Positions 1 through 6,391 of a DNA stretch of 8,330 nucleotides are shown here, piece after piece (the stretch's first letter is position 1; each line of letters opens with the position of its first letter). The notes under the pieces were generated by a model. That model did no database searches and was not told where the DNA came from. It was given only the letters and a program-made list of their open reading frames with translations. Origin of the DNA: Nanobdellota archaeon (GTDB lineage Archaea; Nanobdellota; Nanobdellia; Woesearchaeales; CG1-02-33-12); contig JAHIFA010000017.1 in assembly GCA_018901315.1 (NCBI GenBank), forward strand, positions 1-8,330. Direction: 5' to 3'. Both the position numbers and the translations under genes were made by a program.

Positions 1-33
1 AAAAAGAAAAGTTAATGAAGGGTTGTAGAAAAG

Positions 34-288
34 ATGACTAAAACGAATCTGATTGAAAGAGTGAGAAAAGGAGAAACCCCTAAAGTAGTGGGAAGAATTG
101 CTGAGGAAGAGCAAGTCAACATTGATTTACTTTTAAAAAATATTTTAGAAGGGAAAGTAGTTATTCCCCAAAACACTCTTCACCAGCTAAAGACCCCGAT
201 TGGCATTGGGAAGGGTTTAAGAACCAAAGTTAATGCCAATATTGGAACATCAAAGGATTACCCATTTTTAGATGAAGAGATTAAGAAA
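34..288 (+). other. ThiC-derived N-terminal segment of the fused gene
   Basis: Residues 1-85 match the start of phosphomethylpyrimidine synthase (ThiC) as I know the family. They open MTK...ERVRKGE, continue with [10 protein letters not shown] and GKVVIPQN, and then carry the ThiC signature [17 protein letters not shown] (57-73) followed by [12 protein letters not shown]. The match starts at the normal ThiC start codon, so the gene appears to keep the native 5' end of a thiC gene. Everything catalytic is missing: the rest of the TIM barrel and the C-terminal cysteines that hold the 4Fe-4S cluster for radical SAM chemistry. This piece cannot make the thiamine pyrimidine. The switch to Cdc48 falls around the codons for EEIKK (274-288), a run plausible in both parents. 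Confidence 0.8.
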
Positions 289-1908
289 ATAAGGGAAATG
301 GTAGAGATTCCAATGAAACATCCTGAGATTTTTGAAAGGCTTGGTGTTGAACCTCCTAAGGGAGTTTTGTTGCATGGTCCTCCTGGAACAGGAAAAACTC
401 TTTTAGCAAAAGCTGTTGCTAATGAGACTGATGCTAATTTTATCTTAATTAATGGGCCAGAAGTGATGTCAAAATTTTATGGTGAATCAGAAAAAAACTT
501 GCGAGATAAATTTGATGAGGCTGAAAAAACAGCTCCCGCAATAATTTTTATTGATGAAATAGATGCAATTGCACCAAAAAGAGAAGAGGTTCATGGCGAG
601 GTTGAAAGAAGGGTTGTTGCACAATTGCTTGCCTTGATGGATGGCCTTAATGCAAGGGGCAAGGTTGTTGTTATTGCTGCAACAAACATACCAAACTCAA
701 TTGATATTGCTCTAAGGAGGCCCGGAAGATTTGACAGGGAAATAGAGATAGGGGTTCCTGGCAAGCAAGGCCGCCTGGATGTTCTGAAGATTCATACAAG
801 AAACATGCCTTTGGCAAAGAACGTAAATTTAAAGGAGATTGCTGATAAAACATATGGCTTTGTTGGAGCAGATCTTGCAGCACTTGCAAAAGAAGCTGCA
901 ATGATAGTCTTAAGGAGAATATTGCCTGACCTAAAACTAAAGGAGAAAAACATTATTCCAAAAGAGGTTTTGGAAAAACTAAAGATTACAAAAAAAGATT
1001 TTGCAAGGGCATTGGGGATTGTGAGGCCATCTGCTTTAAGAGAGGTTTTGGTTGAGATTCCAGATATTAAATGGACTGATATCGGCGGGCTTGAGGATGT
1101 AAAGCAGGAATTAAAAGAAGCTGTTGAGTGGCCATTGAAGAATCCTGAGTCTTTTAAAAATCTTGGAGTCAATCCTCCGAAGGGTGTATTAATTTATGGA
1201 GCACCTGGAACAGGAAAAACATTATTGGCAAAAGCAGTTGCAAATGAGTCTGATGCAAACTTTATTTTGGTTAAGGGGCCAGAGATGCTGAGCAAGTGGG
1301 TCGGCGAGAGCGAGAAAGCAGTAAGGGCTGTTTTCAAAAAAGCAAGGCAGACAGCTCCAACAATTATTTTCTTTGATGAGATTGACTCAATAGCTCCTAG
1401 GAGAGGGATAAGCTCTGACAGCCATGTTACTGAAAGGGTTGTAAATCAGATTTTAACTGAGATGGATGGTTTGGAGGATATGCAGGATGTTGTTGTTATT
1501 GCTGCAACCAACAGGCCTGACATGCTGGATCCTGCACTTTTAAGGCCAGGAAGGTTTGACAGGATTATTCTCACTCCTGCTCCTGACAAAAAAACAAGAG
1601 AGGAAATCTTTAAAGTGCATACAAAAAATATGCCTTTGAAAGATGTAAAGATTGATGAGCTTGCAGAAAAAACAGAGGGTTATGCAGGGTCCGATATAGA
1701 GGCTATTTGCAGGGAAGCAGCAATATTTGCATTAAGGAAAGATATCAAGGCAGACAAGGTTGGGATGAACTGCTTTGAAAAGGCTTTGAAAAAGGTCAGG
1801 CCGTCAATAACAAAAGAGATTGAGAAAGCTTATGAGGATATAAGAAATCATTTCAGTTCTGCAAGAGCAAAGGAGATGAAGGAAGAAAAGCCTTCTTACA
1901 TGGGTTAA
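34..1908 (+). CDS. cdc48: Cdc48/VAT-type tandem AAA ATPase with a ThiC-like N-terminus in place of its N-domain
   Basis: Most of this 624-residue protein is the two-ring AAA unfoldase Cdc48 (archaeal VAT, eukaryotic p97), a cytoplasmic machine that threads proteins through its pore using ATP. D1 (about 81-330) has Walker A GPPGTGKT 115-122, Walker B IIFIDEID 170-177, pore loop KFYG 147-150, sensor-1 N218 and arginine fingers R229/R232. D2 (about 345-590) has Walker A GAPGTGKT 389-396, Walker B IIFFDEID 444-451, pore loop KWVG 421-424, N493 and R504/R507. Both rings look catalytically complete. Archaeal Cdc48 is normally about 730-760 residues. Here the N-domain and the IGGL segment that opens D1 are absent, and residues 1-85 resemble ThiC instead. 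An in-frame stop at 16-18 and no other start before 34 fix the ATG. The protein ends SYMG, not a clean HbYX proteasome-docking tail. The AAA identity is secure; the fusion may be natural or an assembly artefact. Confidence 0.93.
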   Translation: MTKTNLIERVRKGETPKVVGRIAEEEQVNIDLLLKNILEGKVVIPQNTLHQLKTPIGIGKGLRTKVNANIGTSKDYPFLDEEIKKIREMVEIPMKHPEIFERLGVEPPKGVLLHGPPGTGKTLLAKAVANETDANFILINGPEVMSKFYGESEKNLRDKFDEAEKTAPAIIFIDEIDAIAPKREEVHGEVERRVVAQLLALMDGLNARGKVVVIAATNIPNSIDIALRRPGRFDREIEIGVPGKQGRLDVLKIHTRNMPLAKNVNLKEIADKTYGFVGADLAALAKEAAMIVLRRILPDLKLKEKNIIPKEVLEKLKITKKDFARALGIVRPSALREVLVEIPDIKWTDIGGLEDVKQELKEAVEWPLKNPESFKNLGVNPPKGVLIYGAPGTGKTLLAKAVANESDANFILVKGPEMLSKWVGESEKAVRAVFKKARQTAPTIIFFDEIDSIAPRRGISSDSHVTERVVNQILTEMDGLEDMQDVVVIAATNRPDMLDPALLRPGRFDRIILTPAPDKKTREEIFKVHTKNMPLKDVKIDELAEKTEGYAGSDIEAICREAAIFALRKDIKADKVGMNCFEKALKKVRPSITKEIEKAYEDIRNHFSSARAKEMKEEKPSYMG

Positions 1909-1922
1909 TCTGTCAAAAGTTC

Positions 1923-1977
1923 GGAGGCACTGCCAGTCACAGACTGGTAGCATGTTTGTCCTGTGGGTTAGGCCTCC
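1923..1977 (+). other. Candidate structured RNA element downstream of cdc48
   Basis: GGAGGC (1923-1928) is complementary to GCCTCC (1972-1977) and would close a domain containing the 8-bp hairpin at 1930-1950. The hairpin loop CACAG (1938-1942) is also complementary to CTGTG at 1961-1965, which would make a pseudoknot, although a fully paired five-base loop is sterically tight. The element could be the 3' end of the cdc48 transcript, a small RNA or a regulatory leader. I see no T-run directly after it, so it is not an obvious archaeal terminator. It matches no RNA family I know. Confidence 0.35.
1930..1950. repeat. Hairpin repeat, copy 1 (loop CACAG)
   Basis: Arms 1930-1937 and 1943-1950 pair over 8 bp (one G-U) around the loop CACAG. 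The core AGTCACAGACT is identical to copy 2, which begins exactly 80 bases downstream. Where the stems differ, both sides change: C1934-G1946 here is T2014-A2026 in copy 2, and G1932-T1948 is A2012-T2028. The pairing is therefore preserved. Confidence 0.75.
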
Positions 1978-2002
1978 TCACTCTTGAGCACATTTTATTC
2001 CA

Positions 2003-2009
2003 TTATAAA
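2003..2009 (+). promoter_or_regulatory. Putative TATA box of the Nif3 gene
   Basis: TTATAAA fits an archaeal TATA box. Transcription would be expected to start about 25 bases downstream, near 2030-2036, giving a leader of roughly 30 bases that contains the ribosome binding site. The dyad 2010-2030 then lies between the TATA box and the start point, where a bound repressor would block polymerase. Confidence 0.4.
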
Positions 2010-2030
2010 CCACTAGTCACAGACTAGTGG
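2010..2030. repeat. Hairpin repeat, copy 2 (loop CACAG)
   Basis: CCACTAGT (2010-2017) and ACTAGTGG (2023-2030) form a perfect 8-bp dyad around CACAG. It shares the 11-base core AGTCACAGACT and the loop with copy 1, with compensatory stem differences. It may act as an operator in DNA or as an RNA hairpin. Confidence 0.75.
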
Positions 2031-2047
2031 AATAAAATATTTCAATA

Positions 2048-2057
2048 AAGGGGGGTG
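2048..2057 (+). promoter_or_regulatory. G-rich ribosome binding site of the Nif3 gene
   Basis: AAGGGGGGTG lies five bases before the ATG at 2063 and can pair with an anti-Shine-Dalgarno of the CCUCC type. It is by far the strongest such site in the window, and it supports the chosen start. Confidence 0.7.
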
Positions 2058-2062
2058 TTTAA

Positions 2063-2809
2063 ATGGTTTTGCTAAAAGAGATTGTTGAATTTCTAGATGG
2101 TGAGCTCGGCGTAAAAGATGTTGAAGATAGCTCAAACAACGGGCTTCAGGTTTCTGGCAATAAAGAAGTAAAGAAAATAGCATTTGCTGTTGATGCGTGC
2201 ATGGAAGTTTTTGAGAAAGCAAAGGATTTTAATATGATTATAGTGCATCACGGCATTAGCTGGGATGATTCCCTAAAGCATTTAACAGGCATTAATTATT
2301 CACGTGTTAAGTTTTTAGTTGACAATAATATTTCCCTTTATGCTGCGCATTTGCCGCTTGACAAGCATCCAAAGCATGGCAACAATGCAGAGCTCTGCAG
2401 GATTTTTGGGCTAAAGCATATTCATGGATTTGGGAATTATCATGAACAGATAATTGGTTTCGCAGGAGAAAAAGAAATTAGTTTAAAGGAATTTGTAAAA
2501 GAGATTAATAAAAAATTAAATATTAAATGTAAAGTGTTTGATTTTGGAAATGAAAAGATTAAGAATATTGGTGTTGTTTCTGGTGGTGGAAGTTCTGCTT
2601 TAAATGAAGCAATTGAGAAAAGCCTTGACTGTTTTGTCACAGGAGAAATTCCACATCATTCCTACCAGCTAGCAAAAGAAGGAAAAATTAATCTTATTGC
2701 AGCCGGCCATTATTCAACAGAAACTCTTGGTGTTAAGGCATTAATGAATATTTTAAAAGAAAAGTTTAAGGTTGAGGTTAAGTTTATTGATGCTCCGACA
2801 GGATTATAA
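2063..2809 (+). CDS. Nif3-like dinuclear metal centre protein (YbgI/Nif3 family)
   Basis: This 248-residue protein is a full-length member of the Nif3/YbgI family, a widespread fold that forms toroidal hexamers with two metal ions per subunit. Databases often label it GTP cyclohydrolase 1 type 2 homologue, but the cellular role is unsettled. Family landmarks appear in order: NNGLQV (25-30), VHHG with H62/H63, AAHLPLDKH with H96 and D100, GNN (106-108), then near the end GHYSTETLGV with H216 and E220, and the closing DAPTGL. These histidines and acids are the expected metal ligands, so the site looks intact. The protein has the short architecture, without the PII-like insert domain seen in some bacterial versions. 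It has its own ribosome binding site and probable promoter, so it need not be cotranscribed with cdc48. The unknown gene that follows starts only 11 bases after its stop. Confidence 0.93.
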   Translation: MVLLKEIVEFLDGELGVKDVEDSSNNGLQVSGNKEVKKIAFAVDACMEVFEKAKDFNMIIVHHGISWDDSLKHLTGINYSRVKFLVDNNISLYAAHLPLDKHPKHGNNAELCRIFGLKHIHGFGNYHEQIIGFAGEKEISLKEFVKEINKKLNIKCKVFDFGNEKIKNIGVVSGGGSSALNEAIEKSLDCFVTGEIPHHSYQLAKEGKINLIAAGHYSTETLGVKALMNILKEKFKVEVKFIDAPTGL

Positions 2810-2820
2810 ATAATACTAAA

Positions 2821-3873
2821 ATGAAATTTAATGCACAAGTTGTTCCTGATAAATGTGTAAAAGAAACATCCTTATTATTACAAAAGATTAGTCAATTAGA
2901 AGATGAAAAAAACAAAGTAGAATCTCCACTTAAAAAATTTCTAAACAGTTTTATTGAAAAACATAAAAAAGATTTAGAATCTTTATCCCATCTTACAGAT
3001 ATTAGATATGACGAAGAAGATATTTTCAATTTATTATTAGGTTTAGGAATAAAAACCAGTCAAAAAAAACTAGAAAGATACTTATACCCATTTTCTGAAA
3101 CAGATATACTTGAATACATTTTTTCTAATCAAAAGACATATTCAAAATTACCTAAAAATTTAAGAATGAACGGAAAAACTTACCTCGATTTAAAAAAAGA
3201 TTATGAAAAAGGATTGAACGAAATTGGATTTAAAAGAGATTTTGATTCTTTATTTGTTTATCACGAAAAAGATTGGGTTTTACTTAAACTATTTGGAAAA
3301 TTTCATGGAGATAAAAATTTAGATGAATCCTGTTGCTTAAGTTTTAATGCAAAAAAAAATATTAAAAATAAAGTAGATTCATTAAAATCAAAAATAGTTA
3401 AAGAAAAAAATGATATCTATACCCCTATAATATTAGGGATGTTAGGTAAAGATTATAATGCAATATATTGGAGTCCAGCAGAGGTTCCATTTTGTATAGG
3501 ATGGACACATCCTTCTTTTTCAAAATATGGTAAATGGACACTTGTTGATAAAAACGATTTAAGTACAAATATATTAATCTTGTATAATTATTTTTCAAAA
3601 ATAAAAACAGTGCAGTTTGATATAACAAGAACACCTAATTTTCCAAGAGGAATTGGATTTGCAAGTTATGATTTATCTTTTTTTAATTGTGACTGGGCAG
3701 GAAAAGGTACAACATATAAGGCATCTGACTTAGCTTTGAAGAATAATGGAATTTTGATGACTTCTAGAGAAAATATAAAAAAACTTAAAGAAATGTCAGG
3801 AAACAATTATTCCTTAATTTTTGATCCTGAAGTAAATTTTCCAGATTATGTTTTATTATCTAAAGAAAAGTAA
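2821..3873 (+). CDS. Hypothetical protein, 350 residues, no recognised family
   Basis: I do not recognise this protein. It appears soluble, with no signal peptide or membrane helix. Residues about 14-58 are charged and helix-rich and could form a short coiled coil. The middle (60-200) is lysine-rich and mostly helical in appearance. The C-terminal third (200-345) has a different character, rich in aromatic and glycine residues, with YWSPAEVPFCIGWTHPSF (216-233), FDITRTPNFPRGIGF (266-280) and NCDWAGKGTTYK (289-300), and looks like a compact mixed alpha/beta domain. The start lies 11 bases after the Nif3 stop with no clear Shine-Dalgarno, so it may be read from the upstream transcript. Base composition drops abruptly at this gene compared with its two upstream neighbours. 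A TATA-like TTATAAATA at 2804-2812 is too close to serve this ATG. Confidence 0.85.
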   Translation: MKFNAQVVPDKCVKETSLLLQKISQLEDEKNKVESPLKKFLNSFIEKHKKDLESLSHLTDIRYDEEDIFNLLLGLGIKTSQKKLERYLYPFSETDILEYIFSNQKTYSKLPKNLRMNGKTYLDLKKDYEKGLNEIGFKRDFDSLFVYHEKDWVLLKLFGKFHGDKNLDESCCLSFNAKKNIKNKVDSLKSKIVKEKNDIYTPIILGMLGKDYNAIYWSPAEVPFCIGWTHPSFSKYGKWTLVDKNDLSTNILILYNYFSKIKTVQFDITRTPNFPRGIGFASYDLSFFNCDWAGKGTTYKASDLALKNNGILMTSRENIKKLKEMSGNNYSLIFDPEVNFPDYVLLSKEK

Positions 3874-4377
3874 TTATAACTTAGCAGGGTTTATTCTATA
3901 TTTCTTAAAATAAGGCATATTTAAAGAGTAACAAGGAGATAGATTTTTTTCATATGTTGTTAAGAGTTTTACTGATCCTTCTAACATCCCTACTATTCTC
4001 TCATTGATGGGAAGATTTTTTATTTTTTCATCAAAATATCCTAAATCAATGGGCTGATTTTCTTGATTAAATTCCATCAGCAAAGGATGTGAATATTTTT
4101 CCTCAACAAATGGAGTGCTAAGTGAATCTGAACCTTGTTTGTAAATAACTGCAACATGTCCTTCTGGAAATCGGTAATATTCCCTTGGGAAAAAAGTCCA
4201 TAAAATAAATGAATTAAATTTCAATGAAAATTTTATGCCTTCTTCAACATCCTTAGACTCAATCTCTTTTCTTTTGGAATAGTTAAAGTTTCCATACTTA
4301 AGGGTTTTCTTTAATCTGTAAGGATGGTTAAGATTAAATATTTTGTTTACTTTTGATGTTAAAGAATCTTTTTCCAT
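3874..4377 (-). CDS. Hypothetical protein, 167 residues, no recognised family
   Basis: Not recognised. The protein is soluble-looking, basic at the N-terminus (residues 8-40 hold many K and R), with a central aromatic stretch FILWTFFPREYYRFPEGHVAVIYK (57-80, given here in part as FFPREYYRFPEGHVAV) that probably forms buried strands. The C-terminus is KKYRINPAKL. There is no signal peptide and no clear membrane helix. The gene converges with the preceding plus-strand gene so tightly that the two stop codons touch (3871-3873 and 3874-3876). It lies 42 bases downstream of the next minus-strand gene. An AT-rich TTTTAAAA-like stretch before the ATG could be a weak promoter of its own, so operon membership is uncertain. 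Confidence 0.8.
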   Translation of the reverse strand: MEKDSLTSKVNKIFNLNHPYRLKKTLKYGNFNYSKRKEIESKDVEEGIKFSLKFNSFILWTFFPREYYRFPEGHVAVIYKQGSDSLSTPFVEEKYSHPLLMEFNQENQPIDLGYFDEKIKNLPINERIVGMLEGSVKLLTTYEKNLSPCYSLNMPYFKKYRINPAKL

Positions 4378-4419
4378 TTTTTCATTAATTTTAAAATTGA
4401 TTATTAAGCCAGTAACTGA

Positions 4420-5421
4420 TTAGTTTGGCATGGAATCATTATTTAACACTAAACCCTTATTAACAAACTTATTAAAAAGATGCATTGGAACATTGCACAT
4501 ATCGTTTATTTCAGATTCAAAAATCATCAATGGATTTTGACCAAATTGATCCTTGTATGTATCAAAGATTTTATTCAAAGAAGAATCTAAAACTTTTCCA
4601 TTATGATACTTAATACATTTAATATGACTTTTTCTATTAGCTATTATTTTTTTGTTTATTGTTTCAAATATACATGTAGGGGAAACATGATAAAGTTTAT
4701 CTCCTTCAGAAAATAATTTTAATATCCCTTGTTTATTGGAATCATTATAATCATAACCTATATACAAATTGTCCGGTTCCTTTATTTCATCTGGAGATGT
4801 TTTAGAGCTTAATAAGTCATCTACATTTTTTATTCCTATAATAAATCCCCGCCCATATGAATTATCAGAAGAATAATAAAGTTTGTTTTTATGAGAAATT
4901 AAATTTCTCATAGAATCACCATAACCCTTAGTCGTTATTTTTTTACCTGATAATGTATCAAAAAAACCATTTTCGCCATGTTGAATATGATATAACCTTC
5001 CATCATAGGAAATCAAATTGTGTATTAAATGCCTAGTGGAGTCTATTATTATTTTCTTATTTGAAGTATCATAGATTTTTTGCCAGCTATTACAATATAT
5101 TACTTCCTTTCTAAAAGCAGCACCAATTATTTCTTCTCCTGCTTCAAAGATTATTTTGTCTGTTAATGTATCTCTTATTTTACTGCCACTTAAATCATAA
5201 AGCACATTATTGTTATATAATAATTTATTAACATTATTATCTCTTAATGCAATAATACTTACCATAAACCTTTCATCTCCTTCTAATGCGTAAATCCGTT
5301 CTCCTGCAGCAACTATTAATCCCTGTTCTTCCGGCTTCTTGACTGGCTTATAATTTTTTATTGGGAAAGAGCGTTTGCACTTTTTGTTCTTAAGGATTTC
5401 GTTTATTTTGTTTTCTATCAT
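4420..5421 (-). CDS. Hypothetical protein with beta-propeller-like repeats, 333 residues
   Basis: Not recognised as a named family, but the body is repetitive. Units of roughly 35-45 residues contain a short strand pattern of the form G-x-LYH/IYD followed by an IFDT-like strand and a K-K-I-I strand. Counting from the ATG at 5421, examples are KLLYNNNVLYDLSG (66-79), EVIYCNSWQKIYDTSNKK (106-123), RLYHIQHGENGFFDTLSGKK (142-161), KLYYSSD (180-186), KLYHVSPTCIFETINKK (242-258) and KVLDSSLNKIFDT (276-288). Six or seven such units would suit a propeller fold, often a binding scaffold. A basic N-terminus (1-30) precedes them. There is no signal peptide, so it is probably cytoplasmic. The frame extends five codons upstream to a TTG at 5436, but I prefer the ATG because a TATA-like box lies about 24 bases before it, which suits a leaderless transcript. 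Confidence 0.82.
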   Translation of the reverse strand: MIENKINEILKNKKCKRSFPIKNYKPVKKPEEQGLIVAAGERIYALEGDERFMVSIIALRDNNVNKLLYNNNVLYDLSGSKIRDTLTDKIIFEAGEEIIGAAFRKEVIYCNSWQKIYDTSNKKIIIDSTRHLIHNLISYDGRLYHIQHGENGFFDTLSGKKITTKGYGDSMRNLISHKNKLYYSSDNSYGRGFIIGIKNVDDLLSSKTSPDEIKEPDNLYIGYDYNDSNKQGILKLFSEGDKLYHVSPTCIFETINKKIIANRKSHIKCIKYHNGKVLDSSLNKIFDTYKDQFGQNPLMIFESEINDMCNVPMHLFNKFVNKGLVLNNDSMPN

Positions 5422-5440
5422 TAAATCAATCAACAATAAG

Positions 5441-5449
5441 ATATATTTT
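5441..5449 (-). promoter_or_regulatory. Putative TATA box for the propeller-like gene
   Basis: Read on the minus strand this is AAAATATAT, centred about 24 bases before the ATG at 5421. That spacing puts the transcript start at or next to the ATG, as in leaderless archaeal mRNAs. It is too close to the TTG at 5436 to serve that start, which decides the start choice. Confidence 0.4.
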
Positions 5450-5474
5450 GTTTTTTATTTAACTTTAGGTAAAT

Positions 5475-5484
5475 TTTCCGGAAA
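5475..5484. promoter_or_regulatory. Perfect palindrome upstream of the propeller-like gene
   Basis: TTTCCGGAAA is a 10-base perfect palindrome with a GC core in an otherwise very AT-rich gap. It lies about 26 bases upstream of the putative TATA box of the minus-strand gene, so it could be a binding site for a dimeric regulator. Beyond it, 5507-5538 is a T-rich tract with repeated GG-T(5-7) units. Neither has other support. Confidence 0.25.
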
Positions 5485-5564
5485 GAATTTGCTTATTTTG
5501 AATAAATTTTGGTTTTTTTGGAAAGTTTTTGGTTTTTTGAGATATAGTTAAGAATTCACTTCAA

Positions 5565-6260
5565 TTATTTCATGTTTAAAATAATTATTAATTGTTTATA
5601 TTCTCTTTTTTGTCCATTTAATGTTATTCTTTCTGTTTCAATGATATAGTTTTCATAATCTTTTATTTTATCATCAAGTTTAATTGGAACTCTTTGATAT
5701 CTACCCCCTGTATTAGGGTTGATACAACCACAGCAGCCATAAGAGATTGATTTTATTTTTGAAAATAATTTTTCCTGAATCATCTCTTCAATAAATCTTT
5801 TTTTCATTACTTTTGGATTTTCTTTCTTTGAAAAAGAGCTTCCAAATAATTTTTCCTTGGCAATTTTCATTTCTATTTCTGAACTTTCTTTTAGCCTTTC
5901 CCTATAAATTATAACTTCAGATATCAAATCCTTAAAAGTATAGTTAAGAATTGCATAATCACATTTTTTTGGAAAATGCCTTTTTTTTACAGAAAGTAAA
6001 TTATCAGAAAATTTTGGTGCTTGTCCATGATAATCCAAACTTACAAACAAGGGTGTTTGTTCCTTTTCAAATAAATGCCTCTGGTTATAAACTCCAACTA
6101 AAAAATGCTCGCAAGGATAAATAGGGCTCTGAGGGTACACCACCAAACTAGCTATTTCAGGAGGCAAGGCTTCATTTGGATTATAATTTATACTAAGTGA
6201 AAACAATCTGAATTCCAGATTCTTCAAATTTGTTTGGTTTTTTTCTTCACTAAAAAGCAT
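5565..6260 (-). CDS. Hypothetical protein with a CCGC cysteine cluster, 231 residues
   Basis: Not recognised. Counting from the ATG at 6260, the N-terminal half (20-110) has strand-like segments such as LVVYPQSPIYPCEHFLVGVY (39-58) and PLFVSLDYHG (70-79). A charged helix-rich middle (110-170) is followed by YGCCGCINPNTGGRYQRVP (174-192). Cysteines 176, 177 and 179, with C50 and C100, could bind metal or form a redox site, but no known motif fits. The reading frame runs open for another 34 codons to an ATG at 6362. That extension would add a hydrophobic, low-complexity N-terminus and would lie over the divergent promoter region. A TATA-like box 28 bases before the ATG at 6260 fits a leaderless transcript, so I chose the short form. 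If the long form is right, the protein would have an N-terminal membrane anchor. Confidence 0.78.
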   Translation of the reverse strand: MLFSEEKNQTNLKNLEFRLFSLSINYNPNEALPPEIASLVVYPQSPIYPCEHFLVGVYNQRHLFEKEQTPLFVSLDYHGQAPKFSDNLLSVKKRHFPKKCDYAILNYTFKDLISEVIIYRERLKESSEIEMKIAKEKLFGSSFSKKENPKVMKKRFIEEMIQEKLFSKIKSISYGCCGCINPNTGGRYQRVPIKLDDKIKDYENYIIETERITLNGQKREYKQLIIILNMK

Positions 6261-6281
6261 AAAAAAGAATATAGAAATCAA

Positions 6282-6289
6282 ATTTATAA
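6282..6289 (-). promoter_or_regulatory. Putative TATA box for the CCGC protein gene
   Basis: On the minus strand this reads TTATAAAT, ending about 28 bases before the ATG at 6260. The spacing suits leaderless transcription from that ATG and argues against the longer frame starting at 6362. Confidence 0.4.
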
Positions 6290-6361
6290 TGTTTTGTATA
6301 AAATATCCGAAAGATTTACGAAAAACATAAATATTTAAAGAAATAATATAAAAAGTATTCA

Positions 6362-6377
6362 TTATAAAAAAGGAGAT
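6362..6377 (+). promoter_or_regulatory. Putative TATA box and ribosome-binding-like site before the 482-residue gene
   Basis: TTATAAAA (6362-6369) is centred about 26 bases before the ATG at 6392, right for a leaderless transcript. Directly after it, AGGAGAT (6371-6377) resembles a Shine-Dalgarno but lies 14 bases from the ATG, longer than usual. An in-frame stop at 6377-6379 rules out a start nearer to it. Either the mRNA is leaderless and AGGAGAT is not used, or transcription starts further upstream, for instance from the AATATAAAA near 6345-6353. Confidence 0.35.
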
Positions 6378-6391
6378 AATTTCAATACCAT

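Larger units (their letters stand above)
1992..2038. promoter_or_regulatory. Long interrupted inverted repeat in front of the Nif3 gene
   Basis: ATTTTATTCCA (1992-2002) is the exact reverse complement of TGGAATAAAAT (2028-2038), and it encloses the perfect 8-bp hairpin of repeat copy 2. The bases TGG at 2028-2030 are needed by both pairings. The structure is therefore either one long stem with a 10-base bulge (2000-2009) or two alternative folds. It ends 10 bases before the ribosome binding site of the Nif3 gene and contains a TATA-like box, so a role in expression of that gene is plausible but not shown. Confidence 0.5.

Noticed and set aside
1..33. Possible end of an upstream gene
   Set aside because: Stops occur in at least two of the plus frames (13-15, 16-18 and 26-28) and too little sequence is present to support a gene.
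671..1172. Minus-strand open frames inside the cdc48 gene
   Set aside because: They lie opposite a strongly conserved AAA coding region, and their translations are low-complexity without any recognisable domain. They are shadows of the real gene.
1921..1980. tRNA or tRNA fragment suggested by the GGAGGC/GCCTCC closing stem and a TGGTAGC segment
   Set aside because: It is too short, has no T-arm GTTC consensus, no anticodon arm and no seven-base acceptor stem.
1952..1987. Tiny frame encoding MFVLWVRPPHS, a possible leader peptide
   Set aside because: It is only 11 codons, overlaps the candidate RNA structure and has no properly spaced ribosome binding site. GGAGG is about 24 bases upstream.
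1909..2062. TPP riboswitch, considered because of the ThiC link
   Set aside because: The conserved TPP-aptamer elements such as CUGAGA are not visible here, and the region lies downstream of the ThiC-like segment. The 33 bases before the fused gene are too few to judge.
2013..2640. Minus-strand open frames over the Nif3 gene
   Set aside because: The plus strand encodes a complete Nif3 protein with its metal ligands. The antisense frames show no family features and no start signal.
3425..3634. Minus-strand 69-codon frame inside the 350-residue gene
   Set aside because: It is an AT-driven shadow with no start signal and no recognisable sequence, lying within a long intact plus-strand gene.
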